Positions 19,237 through 26,423 are shown, counted from the stretch's first letter. The stretch: DNA of 64,000 nt from an uncultured Solobacterium sp. (GCA_900552125.1 URYK01000005.1:51027-115026), one strand, 5' to 3'. The notes: generated by a model not told the origin, from the sequence alone. Program-made: numbers and translations.

Positions 19237-19937
19237 AATATAATCCTCGGCATCACTTCTATATATTTTTCCTCAAAATGTTTTTTCATATTTCTAGAGA
19301 TAGGAATACTCTCACCGTTACTTAAATACACATCTTGTTTAGAGTAACCTATCACATAAATTAAATTAATGATATAGGACTTATGTGTCTGTTCAAATAT
19401 AGACATATCTAAAATATCGAACCAATCTTTCAAAGAATAGCGAGTTACTAATACTTTTTCATTAGTAAAATGAATTCTAGTTTTTCGATTACACACATCA
19501 ATATAAAGAATATCGGAAAACAAGATTTTTTTATTAGAGATATTTTCATCTAAAAAACCGCTGTATTTTTTCTTGAATACATAAATTTCATCATTCATCT
19601 CTGCATCAAATTCTGCTTGTAGGATAGGTTTTAAAAAATATCGATCCGCATGGATTTTATAACCTTGTATTAAATATTTCTTATAACGAGAAGTAATAAT
19701 GATACGACAGTGATGATTTAAATTAATTAGCTGTTTCCCAATATCTATACCATTCTCTTTATCGATTTCAATATCAAGAAATAGAAAATCATATTTCTCT
19801 ATATTCTCCAATAAAAAATCTGTAGAATCACAAATATCTATATCAAACACATCAGCATATTTCTCTGAAAAACGTTCAAGTAAAGAAATGAGATGATCAA
19901 TATCTTCTTTATTATCATCATATATCAAAAACTTCAT
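19233..19937 (-). CDS. LytTR-family response regulator
   Basis: The receiver domain (about 1-120) begins KFLIYDDNKEDID with the acidic pair and has the phospho-acceptor Asp in FLFLDIEI and Lys in YFLKPI. The C-terminal LytTR DNA-binding domain (about 130-232) includes ILYIDVCNRKTRIHF and TRYSLKDWFDIL and ends with FEQTHKSYIINL and NGESIPISR. ATG 19937 is preferred to the upstream TTG since AAAGGGG lies 10 bp before it. Relatives (AgrA, ComE) sense peptide signals through AgrC-type kinases; the neighbouring kinase fits but looks damaged. Confidence 0.88.
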   Translation of the reverse strand: MKFLIYDDNKEDIDHLISLLERFSEKYADVFDIDICDSTDFLLENIEKYDFLFLDIEIDKENGIDIGKQLINLNHHCRIIITSRYKKYLIQGYKIHADRYFLKPILQAEFDAEMNDEIYVFKKKYSGFLDENISNKKILFSDILYIDVCNRKTRIHFTNEKVLVTRYSLKDWFDILDMSIFEQTHKSYIINLIYVIGYSKQDVYLSNGESIPISRNMKKHFEEKYIEVMPRIIL

Positions 19938-20149
19938 TTCTCTCAATCCCCTTTATTAATACATAATATTTATTAATTATTACAATCATTATAATTATAC
20001 TTCTATTTATTTATATTATATATAATTTATAATAAATATACGGAAGTTTTACAGTTGCAGAGTTGTAAATCATAAATAAACGCCTAAAATAAAGACTTTT
20101 ATTGTCAAATTTCATTGATTTAATATTCGTACTTTTCAGTATTTTTTGC

Positions 20150-20155
20150 TATAAT
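20150..20155 (+). promoter_or_regulatory. -10 element of a short plus-strand unit
   Basis: A perfect TATAAT lies 19 bp before the 43-codon frame at 20175; no convincing -35 is seen. Together with the terminator at 20441 it would give a transcript of about 330 nt, perhaps activated by a regulator. Confidence 0.4.
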
Positions 20156-20174
20156 ATAAATATAAGAGACATTT

Positions 20175-20306
20175 ATGATTAGAAAATCAAAGATTACTAA
20201 ATCCAAAAATTCTGAATCGTATAACTGTCGAGACATTATAGATACATCGAGAGGATTCCATTTAACTCATTTAGGAGGCAAAAAAACATATTCTCTCATT
20301 CCATAG
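20175..20306 (+). CDS. 43-residue peptide of unknown function with a Gly-Gly motif
   Basis: A basic peptide starting MIRKSKITKSKNSES and ending HLTHLGGKKTYSLIP. It lies between a TATAAT box and a strong terminator and next to an AgrA-like regulator. The Gly-Gly eight residues from the end recalls double-glycine leaders of exported signal peptides, but the leader does not otherwise look standard and the ribosome site (AAGAGA) is weak. It may equally be a chance frame in a small RNA. Function unknown. Confidence 0.35.
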   Translation: MIRKSKITKSKNSESYNCRDIIDTSRGFHLTHLGGKKTYSLIP

Positions 20307-20440
20307 GACAAAATTAATTGATAAATTCTCCTTTTTATTTGGATTTCAACTATCGAAAGAAGTTATCACACAAAAATATTTGAAAATTTTTTAAAGCAGT
20401 GAATTCAAAAAAAAGTACGAAACTGAAATAAAAGGCAAAC

Positions 20441-20490
20441 AGGTCCAAACTCCTTTATTTATAGAGGTTTGGGCCTATTTATCCTTTTTT
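20441..20490 (+). terminator. Strong terminator of the short plus-strand unit
   Basis: AGGTCCAAACTCCT pairs with AGAGGTTTGGGCCT over 14 bp (two wobbles), 8-nt loop, then a T-rich tail ending in six T. With the -10 at 20150 it defines a transcription unit not explained by larger genes. Confidence 0.7.
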
Positions 20491-20588
20491 AACTGTAAAA
20501 CTTGAGGTCTTTGACAAAGTCAATTAATTTTTTTCGCTTTACATTTTTATTTCACAATAACAACAATTTCTGATTTCTTAATTGTATG

Positions 20589-20602
20589 AATTATGATACA
20601 AT
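20589..20602. other. attL: attL core
   Basis: AATTATGATACAAT occurs here, between the host LytTR locus and the integrase, and again at 55935-55948 between the phage end and ezrA. The sequences on either side differ, as expected of attachment cores. Confidence 0.65.
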
Positions 20603-20639
20603 TCTATATATCCTTTATTTATAGGTTTATTTTTATTTA

Positions 20640-20664
20640 TGGCATACAAAAGGCATAAAATTAG
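20640..20664 (+). repeat. Probable integrase arm-type sites, left end
   Basis: TGGCATA and, 11 bp on, AGGCATAAAATTAG lie just inside attL. TGGCATAA recurs twice just inside attR (55806 and 55835), the placement expected for arm sites bound by the integrase N-terminal domain. Confidence 0.5.
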
Positions 20665-20714
20665 TACTTTTTTTTATGATTTTTTTGTGCAATAATACTG
20701 TTGGAGGCGATATT

Positions 20715-21995
20715 ATGGCGGTAGAATTAGATAAAAAAACTGGAAAATGGTTTTATTATGGTAGATATCCAAAGTCACATCTGAAAGCAGGAAAGCAGTA
20801 TAAAAGAAGAGGTTTTTCCTCTGCAAAAAAAGCCCAGAAAGCAGAAAAAGAATTTCGTGACGGATTTTCAGATATTTCTACAGAAATCGCAGATATGACA
20901 TTTGAAGAATTAACAGAACATTATTTAGAACATGCAAGTCATATAGTGAAAGAGAGTACAGTTAATACAAATAGAGCAGAATATAGAGTGATTAATAAAC
21001 GTTTAGGGCATTTAAAGCTAAATCAGCTAAGTTATCAAGTGTTACAAGATTATATGTATTCTATAAAAGATGACTATGTTGAGGGAACGTTGGTCAACTA
21101 TCATTCTTCAATTCAAAAAGCAATCAAGTTTGCAATCCGAAAAGGATGGATGAATATAAATCATATGCAGTACGTAGAAATACCAAAGAAAACTTTAGAT
21201 GTTGTACAGGATGAAATACTGTATTGGACACCACATCAGTTTGATTTATTTATCAACTGTGTAGATGATTTGAAATTTAAAACTATATTTATTGTATTGT
21301 TTTATATGGGAATAAGGGTAGGTGAAATAGCTGCTTTATCTCCAGCAAGTCTTGATTTTGAAAATTATGTTATGAAAATATATTGCCAATATAATTTTAA
21401 AACCCATAAAAGAACTACACCTAAAACAAAGAATAGTTATCGTAATATTACCATGCCATTAGTAGTCGTCAATCAATTATACGAATATATAGAACGTTTA
21501 AAAACTTTCAATGTGTACGATCCACATAGCAAAGAGTTATACATTTTTGGTCTGCAACATCCTTTATACAGTTATGCAATAAATAGAAAGTTAAAAGAAT
21601 ATATTGAAATAGCAAATAAATTGAATGAAGAGAAGATTCCAATAATTACTCCACATGGATTAAGGCATTCTCATGCTTCATATCTAATTAACAACATGAA
21701 AGATAAATATTCTATTTATGATATTGCGAAAAGACTAGGACATACAGTTCCATCATTACTTAGAACATACGCCCACTGGTTTGACGGTGCAGACAGAAAA
21801 CTGGTTGAGGTAATCAACAATAACACTAGCAATGAAAAACCTCTAGAACAGCCTAAAAATACGGAAATAGAGCAAGTATCTAATAATGAAAATAGTTATA
21901 TTGAAGAACTAAAAGGATTAAAGGAACTGATGGACATAGGCATTATTACATTAGATGAATTTAATCTTAAGAAAAAACAATTGTTAAATATATAA
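20715..21995 (+). CDS. int: Phage integrase (tyrosine recombinase) with SHOCT tail
   Basis: The 426-residue protein has an AP2-like arm-binding domain (about 1-50, KWFYYGRYPKSHLKAGKQYK), a SAM-like core-binding domain (about 60-150) and the catalytic domain with Arg in YMGIRVGEIAAL, HGLRHSHASYL and LGHTVPSLLRTYAHW (final Tyr). After a polar linker, the last 38 residues (LKGLKELMDIGIITLDEF and following) match the short SHOCT module. ATG 20715 has TTGGAGGCG before it. It lies 110 bp inside attL and catalyses integration and excision at the 14-bp core. Confidence 0.95.
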   Translation: MAVELDKKTGKWFYYGRYPKSHLKAGKQYKRRGFSSAKKAQKAEKEFRDGFSDISTEIADMTFEELTEHYLEHASHIVKESTVNTNRAEYRVINKRLGHLKLNQLSYQVLQDYMYSIKDDYVEGTLVNYHSSIQKAIKFAIRKGWMNINHMQYVEIPKKTLDVVQDEILYWTPHQFDLFINCVDDLKFKTIFIVLFYMGIRVGEIAALSPASLDFENYVMKIYCQYNFKTHKRTTPKTKNSYRNITMPLVVVNQLYEYIERLKTFNVYDPHSKELYIFGLQHPLYSYAINRKLKEYIEIANKLNEEKIPIITPHGLRHSHASYLINNMKDKYSIYDIAKRLGHTVPSLLRTYAHWFDGADRKLVEVINNNTSNEKPLEQPKNTEIEQVSNNENSYIEELKGLKELMDIGIITLDEFNLKKKQLLNI

Positions 21996-22026
21996 AATGT
22001 TATTGATATAAAAAAAGAAAATAATA

Positions 22027-22086
22027 GTATAAAATGGTATAAAAGAGTATAAAAAGATATAAAAAAGTATAAAATGATATAAAAAA
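22027..22086 (+). repeat. Six 10-bp repeats with phased A-tracts
   Basis: Units GTATAAAATG, GTATAAAAGA, GTATAAAAAG, ATATAAAAAA, GTATAAAATG and ATATAAAAAA follow without gaps. A-tracts once per helical turn should give strong intrinsic bending. The array ends 14 bp before the extended -10 of the toxin-antitoxin operon. Confidence 0.85.
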
Positions 22087-22099
22087 TGTTATCTTTTCG

Positions 22100-22108
22100 T
22101 GATATAAT
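22100..22108 (+). promoter_or_regulatory. Extended -10 promoter of the toxin-antitoxin pair
   Basis: TGATATAAT is an extended -10 with perfect hexamer. The -35 region is occupied by the A-tract array, which could act as an UP-like or bent element. A short GAGGAGGACAACATC leader precedes the first gene. Confidence 0.6.
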
Positions 22109-22147
22109 GACCACGAAGAGGGAATAAATTATGAGGAGGACAACATC

Positions 22148-22603
22148 ATGGAAAGGAGCAAATACACTGCACTAGAGATTGCTGAATGGTTTTTATATTA
22201 CAACAGATGCATAATGGAAGATTCTGATGCTGAGTTTATTTCGAATCTGAAACTACAAAAACTTTTATATTATGCACAAGGATGTTATTTAGCATTAAGA
22301 GATAAACCTTTGTTTGACGATAATATCCTTGCATGGAAGCATGGACCAGTTGTAAATGAAGTATATCAAAAATATAAAAATTATGGTTCTACAGGAATAC
22401 CGTATAATGCTAATTATCAAGGAATGATAGATGAAGATACCGAAAATATATTGAAACAAGTTTACGGAGAATTTGGACAGTACTCAGCTTGGGGATTGCG
22501 GAATATGACTCATCAAGAGACACCTTGGAAAGAAACACCACAAAATGGAATTATAAAACCTGATGTTATAAAAGAATATTTCAAAGCAAACTATATAGAA
22601 TAG
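22148..22603 (+). CDS. Panacea/SocA-like (DUF4065) antitoxin
   Basis: The 151-residue protein carries the Panacea fold signature: TALEIAEWFLYYN, LKLQKLLYYAQGCYLAL, ILAWKHGPVVNEVYQKYK and a C-terminal SAWGLRNMTHQETPWKE. Panacea domains neutralise many unrelated toxins and some act as protease adaptors (SocA). It ends one base into the next gene's GTG start, the tight coupling typical of toxin-antitoxin pairs. Position next to integrase is a usual site for phage-borne defence or addiction cargo. Confidence 0.8.
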   Translation: MERSKYTALEIAEWFLYYNRCIMEDSDAEFISNLKLQKLLYYAQGCYLALRDKPLFDDNILAWKHGPVVNEVYQKYKNYGSTGIPYNANYQGMIDEDTENILKQVYGEFGQYSAWGLRNMTHQETPWKETPQNGIIKPDVIKEYFKANYIE

Positions 22604-23070
22604 TGAAAGTTAAAAGTAATAAAAAAAATCCTAGAGTATCGGATAAAGCCATATCGTCAAGTAGCTGTAAGGTGCCGGATTCTAGTATCTTCTTTAACTT
22701 TCAATACATAACATCAGACAGAAACTTTAATTTTGAATATTTAAACACAAATGGGCAAACTGCTAAAAAAGCATATAAGAATATTTTAGAAAAATTATGT
22801 ACGTTATCACAATTTTCATGGCAAGAATTAGCTACAAAAAGTAAGGAACTTGGCGGTTTTGAAATGATTGAATATTCTAATATGAAACCATCAATAGCAA
22901 ATAGAATGGATGGTATTACAATTACTGGTGATACCAAACTTCATGTATTTAGATTTGGAGGATCAGATTATAGAATGATAGGATATAAGGCAAATGATTG
23001 CAGAGCTGCCTTTCATATTTTAGCTTTTGAATTCGAAAGATCTAATCCTATTTATAACCATGGAAGTTAA
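22603..23070 (+). CDS. Putative toxin paired with the Panacea antitoxin
   Basis: The 155-residue protein starts at a GTG overlapping the antitoxin stop by one base. It has a basic, Ser-rich N-terminus (KVKSNKKNPRVSDKAIS), a helical middle (AYKNILEKLCTLSQFSWQEL) and a beta-rich end (LHVFRFGGSDYRMIGYKAND, then FHILAFEFE and a terminal YNHGS). The strand order recalls RelE/HigB-like folds, but I do not recognise the family with certainty. The assignment as toxin rests on context. Confidence 0.55.
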   Translation: MKVKSNKKNPRVSDKAISSSSCKVPDSSIFFNFQYITSDRNFNFEYLNTNGQTAKKAYKNILEKLCTLSQFSWQELATKSKELGGFEMIEYSNMKPSIANRMDGITITGDTKLHVFRFGGSDYRMIGYKANDCRAAFHILAFEFERSNPIYNHGS

Positions 23071-23074
23071 AATC

Positions 23075-23102
23075 AAAAAGTGGCCACTACGACCACTTTT
23101 TT
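23075..23102. terminator. Terminator after the toxin-antitoxin pair
   Basis: AAAAGTGG and CCACTTTT pair around a 9-nt loop, with T and A runs on both sides. Part of it is also the end of the small minus-strand gene at 23087. Confidence 0.75.
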
Positions 23103-23236
23103 GAATTTGCAAATGTTTCAGCAATAGAAATCATCTTATCTTTGCATTCTTTTCGTTTATCAGCTGGAACTTTAGCATATGCTTCTAATATTTCTCTTAA
23201 GTCAAGTAACTCTTCTAGATCTAATTCGTCGTTCAT
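23087..23236 (-). CDS. Small acidic phage protein, 49 residues
   Basis: ATG 23236 follows AAGGAGCTAACACA. The product starts MNDELDLEELLDLREILEAY and continues AKVPADKRKECKDKM, predicted as two amphipathic helices. Small helical proteins of this type are common in prophage lysogeny regions; no function is recognised. It runs convergent to the toxin gene and ends inside the shared terminator. Confidence 0.6.
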   Translation of the reverse strand: MNDELDLEELLDLREILEAYAKVPADKRKECKDKMISIAETFANSKKWS

Positions 23237-23257
23237 TGTGTTAGCTCCTTTATCTAA

Positions 23258-23291
23258 GTAAAAGCTCCCAATCCTTTTAGATCAGGAGCTT
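23258..23291 (-). terminator. Terminator downstream of the lipoprotein gene
   Basis: AAGCTCC and GGAGCTT pair around a 16-nt loop; on the minus strand the stem is followed by TTTACTT. It lies upstream of the 49-residue gene and would end the lipoprotein transcript. The 23292-23407 stretch between is AT-rich without a supported gene. Confidence 0.55.
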
Positions 23292-23407
23292 ACTAGTCAC
23301 ATTAGGCTTGTAACCATTTCTGAAAAGAATTATATACTAAATTATTGTATTTATCAATTTTATATTTTATATCTCTAGGTATATTACTTAAATCAAAATA
23401 TACTAAC

Positions 23408-24019
23408 TTATTCTGAATATTCTATAGAAATAGAATATTCTCCTTCAGATACTAATGTCGAATTAGGACTTTCATAATTAATTCCATTATTATAAATTGG
23501 TTTCTTAATTTCATATGTGTTACCAGATTTATCTTCTAAAATTGGTGATGAATAGAATACTCTTATCTTATAATTCTCAATATTTTGTTCATATGTTATA
23601 TTAATATCATTTTTGGTTACAGTATTAAATAAAGTTTCTTTAGCAATATCTATTTTATCATCGGGATTGTATTCATCCATCAAACAAATCATTATATTTT
23701 CAACATCGTCTATTGAGTTCTGCAGATTTTTATCTGTTAAATCATATTTTAGTATGCTAAATCCAGTGAAATTTAATTCATCATCGAAATCCATAAAAAT
23801 AGTAATATTGTTTTTTATTAAATAACCGCATTTTATAGTGAAACTATTATTTTTAACACTACCTTCACTAAATGTTATATCATAATTTTCTTTTAGAAAT
23901 TTTTTAGGAAATTCTAAAATTTCTTCAGCTCTTGCCTCTATCTTTTCCTCCTTGCTCGAACAAGCAATGGTTGCAAAGGATAATACGCATAAAATCAGCA
24001 TTAAAAATTTCTTTTTCAT
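23408..24019 (-). CDS. Prophage lipoprotein
   Basis: ATG 24019 has GGGAGGAAATGTGTT before it; longer open frames upstream lack this. Residues 1-20 form a lipoprotein signal peptide (KKKFLMLILCVLSFATIAC), with the lipobox ending at Cys20. The mature part of about 183 residues is acidic, with beta-rich repeats such as NSFTIKCGYLIKNNITIFMD; no known domain is recognised. It is transcribed against the lytic genes beside the repressor, so it is probably expressed in the lysogen, like lipoproteins that block superinfection in other prophages; that role is inference only. Confidence 0.75.
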   Translation of the reverse strand: MKKKFLMLILCVLSFATIACSSKEEKIEARAEEILEFPKKFLKENYDITFSEGSVKNNSFTIKCGYLIKNNITIFMDFDDELNFTGFSILKYDLTDKNLQNSIDDVENIMICLMDEYNPDDKIDIAKETLFNTVTKNDINITYEQNIENYKIRVFYSSPILEDKSGNTYEIKKPIYNNGINYESPNSTLVSEGEYSISIEYSE

Positions 24020-24188
24020 AACACATTTCCTCCCTATAAACATTAATATAATAACATAAATGCATTTTTTTAAAAATACAAGTGAAAATAAAGTCGAACC
24101 CATTTTTATTTTCAACAGAAAATAGTACGATAGTATTGTACGTACGACTACAGGTGGCATGCCATTGACTATATGGAGGATAAAAAAT

Positions 24189-24302
24189 ATGACAATGGAA
24201 GAATACCTAATCAGAATTATCAGACTTATCATGACTATTGAGTCAAAAGAAAGGGTGGAGGAATTATATTACGAGATACAGGATTACATAATAAGACATT
24301 AA
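24189..24302 (+). CDS. 37-residue peptide between lipoprotein and repressor genes
   Basis: ATG 24189 follows GGAGGATAAAAAAT. The peptide MTMEEYLIRIIRLIMTIESK then KERVEELYYEIQDYIIRH is a single amphipathic helical design. It lies divergent from the lipoprotein gene and is closed by a terminator, so it is its own unit. Function unknown. Confidence 0.5.
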   Translation: MTMEEYLIRIIRLIMTIESKERVEELYYEIQDYIIRH

Positions 24303-24308
24303 AAAAAC

Positions 24309-24339
24309 GAGAGGATTAATTGTCCTCTCTATTTTTTTT
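24309..24339 (+). terminator. Terminator at the end of the repressor gene
   Basis: GAGAGGA-TTAATTG-TCCTCTC followed by TATTTTTTTT; it stops the 37-codon unit and overlaps the 3' end of the convergent repressor gene. Confidence 0.8.
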
Positions 24340-24696
24340 GAGATTTTCAGCTAAAGAAATTAAAAAGTTTTCAATGCCTCTTTTTTCTTCCTCTGGTGCA
24401 TTTAAATATGTTTCCACTATTATCTTACTTTGTTCATCTAAATTATATTGTTCTCCTAACTTATCAATGATATCTTTAGGAGCTTTTCGAAACATATCAA
24501 TTTTGTCATCACCTTGAAGCCATAAATAGTCGACGTTAAATTCGCGACATATCGATTTAAGTGTTTGTTCGGATGGGTTTGTAGTACCTTTTTCAAATCC
24601 TGATATAGCTGCTCTTGAAACTCCTATTCTACTTCCAAACTTTTCCATACTTAAATCTAAAGTAGTTCGCAGTTCTTTTATTCTATCTTTTATCAC
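24316..24696 (-). CDS. CI-like phage repressor (XRE family)
   Basis: The 126-residue protein has an N-terminal helix-turn-helix (about 5-60: IKELRTTLDLSMEKFGSRIG, VSRAAISGFEKGTTNPSEQT) of the XRE/Cro-CI class and a short helical C-terminal oligomerisation part. There is no LexA-like peptidase domain, so induction must act through another factor. ATG 24696 has GAAAGGAGG. Divergent consensus promoters with a palindrome between them lie upstream, the layout of a lysis-lysogeny switch. Confidence 0.88.
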   Translation of the reverse strand: MIKDRIKELRTTLDLSMEKFGSRIGVSRAAISGFEKGTTNPSEQTLKSICREFNVDYLWLQGDDKIDMFRKAPKDIIDKLGEQYNLDEQSKIIVETYLNAPEEEKRGIENFLISLAENLKKNREDN

Positions 24697-24719
24697 ATAA
24701 TATTCCTCCTTTCGATTTA

Positions 24720-24747
24720 ATTGTAAACTATTTTATAGCAATGTCAA
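24720..24747 (-). promoter_or_regulatory. Repressor promoter
   Basis: TTGACA (24742-24747), 16 bp, TACAAT (24720-24725) on the minus strand, 24 bp before the repressor start. The spacer-side palindrome GTAACTTTAC (24748-24757) next to the -35 could be an operator half. Confidence 0.7.
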
Positions 24748-24766
24748 GTAACTTTACAAAAAGATA

Positions 24767-24795
24767 TTGACAAACGTAAGTTAGTTACGTATAAT
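24767..24795 (+). promoter_or_regulatory. Lytic (early) promoter with embedded operator
   Basis: TTGACA (24767-24772), 17 bp, TATAAT (24790-24795): a full consensus promoter. The spacer contains ACGTAA-GTTAG-TTACGT (24774-24790), a perfect 6+6 inverted repeat, so repressor bound there would block RNA polymerase directly. Confidence 0.85.
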
Positions 24796-24827
24796 GTTAA
24801 TGTAGTTAACAGAAAGGATGTGAATTA

Positions 24828-25004
24828 ATGTCAACAGAATATTTAAAGCAAATCATTGAAGGAAAGAATGAACATGTAAATGCAGTTTGCCAAGCAGTGT
24901 ATGAAATTTGTATTGTTCAAAATATCAATCCTATTACATTAGCTTATGCAATGGGAAGAGTTGATAGAGAAGAGCATAAGGCTAAATGCAGAATGCCAGT
25001 ATAG
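24828..25004 (+). CDS. First early gene, 58-residue protein of unknown function
   Basis: It starts 32 bp after the early promoter -10, behind AAAGGATG. The sequence (MSTEYLKQIIEGKNEHVNAV, then NPITLAYAMGRVDREEHKA) is helical and might be a small DNA-binding or Cro-like protein by position, but no motif proves this. Confidence 0.6.
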   Translation: MSTEYLKQIIEGKNEHVNAVCQAVYEICIVQNINPITLAYAMGRVDREEHKAKCRMPV

Positions 25005-25017
25005 AAAGGTGGTCAAA

Positions 25018-25311
25018 ATGGAAAAACATCTAACAAGAAAAAATTTAGAAAATGGAGGGGTAGTAGATGGAGAATCATTTGATTTGATGATGCAGGAAGA
25101 GAAAAGAAATAAGGGTAAAGATATTCTTCTGAAGATAGAGACTAGGTTGAAAAACATCGAGGATAAACTAAGAATTAAAATTAGCGATGATTTGAACTTT
25201 AATTTAGATTCGGATGACAATGAATATTTGGTTAATGATCTTGGGAATAAATATTTCATTCAAAACAGAGTAGGAGTGATTAAATGGAAGAAATTACAAA
25301 AAAAGCACTAG
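25018..25311 (+). CDS. Early phage protein, 97 residues
   Basis: ATG 25018 follows AAAGGTGG; a longer frame overlapping the previous gene is not used. The basic N-terminus (EKHLTRKNLENGGVVDGESF) and a charged helical middle (KGKDILLKIETRLKNIEDKL) are followed by YLVNDLGNKYFIQNRVGV. No family recognised. Confidence 0.6.
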   Translation: MEKHLTRKNLENGGVVDGESFDLMMQEEKRNKGKDILLKIETRLKNIEDKLRIKISDDLNFNLDSDDNEYLVNDLGNKYFIQNRVGVIKWKKLQKKH

Positions 25312-25409
25312 AAGTTGTACACAGTATTTTAAAAGACTTCTGCGAAGAGGAAGCCTTAGCTGTGATTCAAATCGCAAAAGTCTTAATTGAAAAAAATAAT
25401 GTTATTTAA
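25284..25409 (+). CDS. 41-residue early phage peptide
   Basis: Its ATG lies inside the end of the preceding gene (28-bp overlap) after TAGGAGTG, indicating translational coupling. MEEITKKALEVVHSILKDFC then EEEALAVIQIAKVLIEK predicts two helices. Unknown function. Confidence 0.55.
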   Translation: MEEITKKALEVVHSILKDFCEEEALAVIQIAKVLIEKNNVI

Positions 25410-25623
25410 TGATTTCTTTAATAAATAAAATTTTGTCTTTATTAATTATGTAGCGCTTACTACCACTAAGTAAAACAAAAAATTGTTTATTTTGATTTTC
25501 AAGATAATAGGAAAGTTCTAAAAGTGGATCATCAAATGATATTCCATCAATTTCAAAATTATCATATAAGTAGACTGATTCATCATTTGAGAAATAAATG
25601 ACTCCTATTTTATTATAACTCAT
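25402..25623 (-). CDS. Small antisense-strand phage protein, 73 residues
   Basis: ATG 25623 has a strong GAAAGGAGGGAAAATT leader. The product (MSYNKIGVIYFSNDESVYLY, FVLLSGSKRYIINKDKILFI) is beta-rich and looks like a small SH3-like or regulatory protein; no family recognised. It faces the early operon and overlaps the 3' end of the previous gene by 8 bp tail to tail, so it is probably expressed in the lysogen or regulates by antisense. Confidence 0.6.
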   Translation of the reverse strand: MSYNKIGVIYFSNDESVYLYDNFEIDGISFDDPLLELSYYLENQNKQFFVLLSGSKRYIINKDKILFIKEIIK

Positions 25624-25703
25624 AATTTTCCCTCCTTTCTAAATGAATTATATCATGATATGAGGGTTTAAAATAATTATTCAAAAAATAATGGGAGGTT
25701 AAG

Positions 25704-25841
25704 ATGAAAAATGTAGTTAGAATAGAAACAAAAAACATCAATAAATGCATAGAATTGTTGCAGCAATTGAATGCAATTATTGATGAACTGAATAAGTTAG
25801 ATATTTCCATAGAAATTATTCAATCTTCGAGTAAGGATTAA
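25704..25841 (+). CDS. 45-residue helical phage peptide
   Basis: ATG 25704 follows GGGAGGTTAAG. The sequence KCIELLQQLNAIIDELNKLD is a short leucine-patterned coiled coil. Unknown function; early operon context. Confidence 0.55.
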   Translation: MKNVVRIETKNINKCIELLQQLNAIIDELNKLDISIEIIQSSSKD

Positions 25842-25859
25842 ACTAGGAGGTATTATGGT

Positions 25860-26090
25860 ATGAACAAAAATATTACAGATGTAAAAGTAGGTGAATTGAT
25901 TTGTGATATTCTTTCATGGAATACAGGGGATAATCCATCAGCTTTATGGTTTGATCAAGATACACAAACAATTTTAATCGAAGAAGAAATGTTATTAAAG
26001 GTTATTTTATTGATAAATTTATATCAAGCGCCGAGAAAGCTAAAACTTGTTTCAAGAGAGGAAATGATGAAGTATAGAGAAAAAAGATAG
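25860..26090 (+). CDS. Early phage protein, 76 residues
   Basis: ATG 25860 lies nine bases after AGGAGG; the earlier ATG 25854 stops at once. Helical protein with VGELICDILSWNTGDNPSAL and EMLLKVILLINLYQAPRKLK. Not recognised. Confidence 0.55.
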   Translation: MNKNITDVKVGELICDILSWNTGDNPSALWFDQDTQTILIEEEMLLKVILLINLYQAPRKLKLVSREEMMKYREKR

Positions 26091-26096
26091 TAGGAA

Positions 26097-26423
26097 TTAT
26101 CTTTTTAGACTACATATAAAAGAAATTAATGCGGATATGTTCCTTTTAAATTTATATTCAAAATAAATAATGGTTTTATCTGTTATGGATATATCATTTG
26201 CTAAATTATCGCCAGGATAACAATTTATATATCCTTTACTTTTTAGTTTCCAACAAAGTTCAGAAATATATACAACAGATCGATTGTCAAAATACTTTTC
26301 TGTAATTTCTATAGAACTATAAAAATAATTTGCTTTTTCAGGTTGTAGAGTATCAAGCTGACATAAATAATCTTTGTACATTTCAGATAAAAGAATTTTT
26401 TGTTCATTTGTTAAATCGTTCAT
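26097..26423 (-). CDS. Antisense-strand phage protein, possible winged helix
   Basis: ATG 26423 (MNDLTNEQKILLSEMYKDYL) is preferred to a GTG three codons upstream because GAGGTGAAAGCA gives proper spacing. In the 108 residues, VVYISELCWKLKSKGYINCY followed by ITDKTIIYFEYK resembles the winged-helix arrangement of YjcQ-like phage proteins, but the match is loose. It is the third minus-strand gene of the early region. Confidence 0.6.
   Translation of the reverse strand: MNDLTNEQKILLSEMYKDYLCQLDTLQPEKANYFYSSIEITEKYFDNRSVVYISELCWKLKSKGYINCYPGDNLANDISITDKTIIYFEYKFKRNISALISFICSLKR

Larger units (their letters stand above)
20044..20503. repeat. 13-bp inverted repeat bracketing the short transcription unit
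   Basis: AAGTTTTACAGTT (20044-20056) recurs exactly inverted at 20491-20503. Both copies contain ACAGTT, the core of binding sites of AgrA/ComE-type LytTR regulators, one of which is encoded next door. The rest of the 19938-20714 gap is AT-rich with no further gene seen. Confidence 0.45.

Noticed and set aside
20044..20503. MITE or insertion sequence ends
   Set aside because: The 13-bp inverted copies have no target-site duplication and no transposase; regulator sites are more plausible.
23292..23407. Minus-strand open frame of about 38 codons after the lipoprotein gene
   Set aside because: It has no start codon or ribosome site; at most a remnant.
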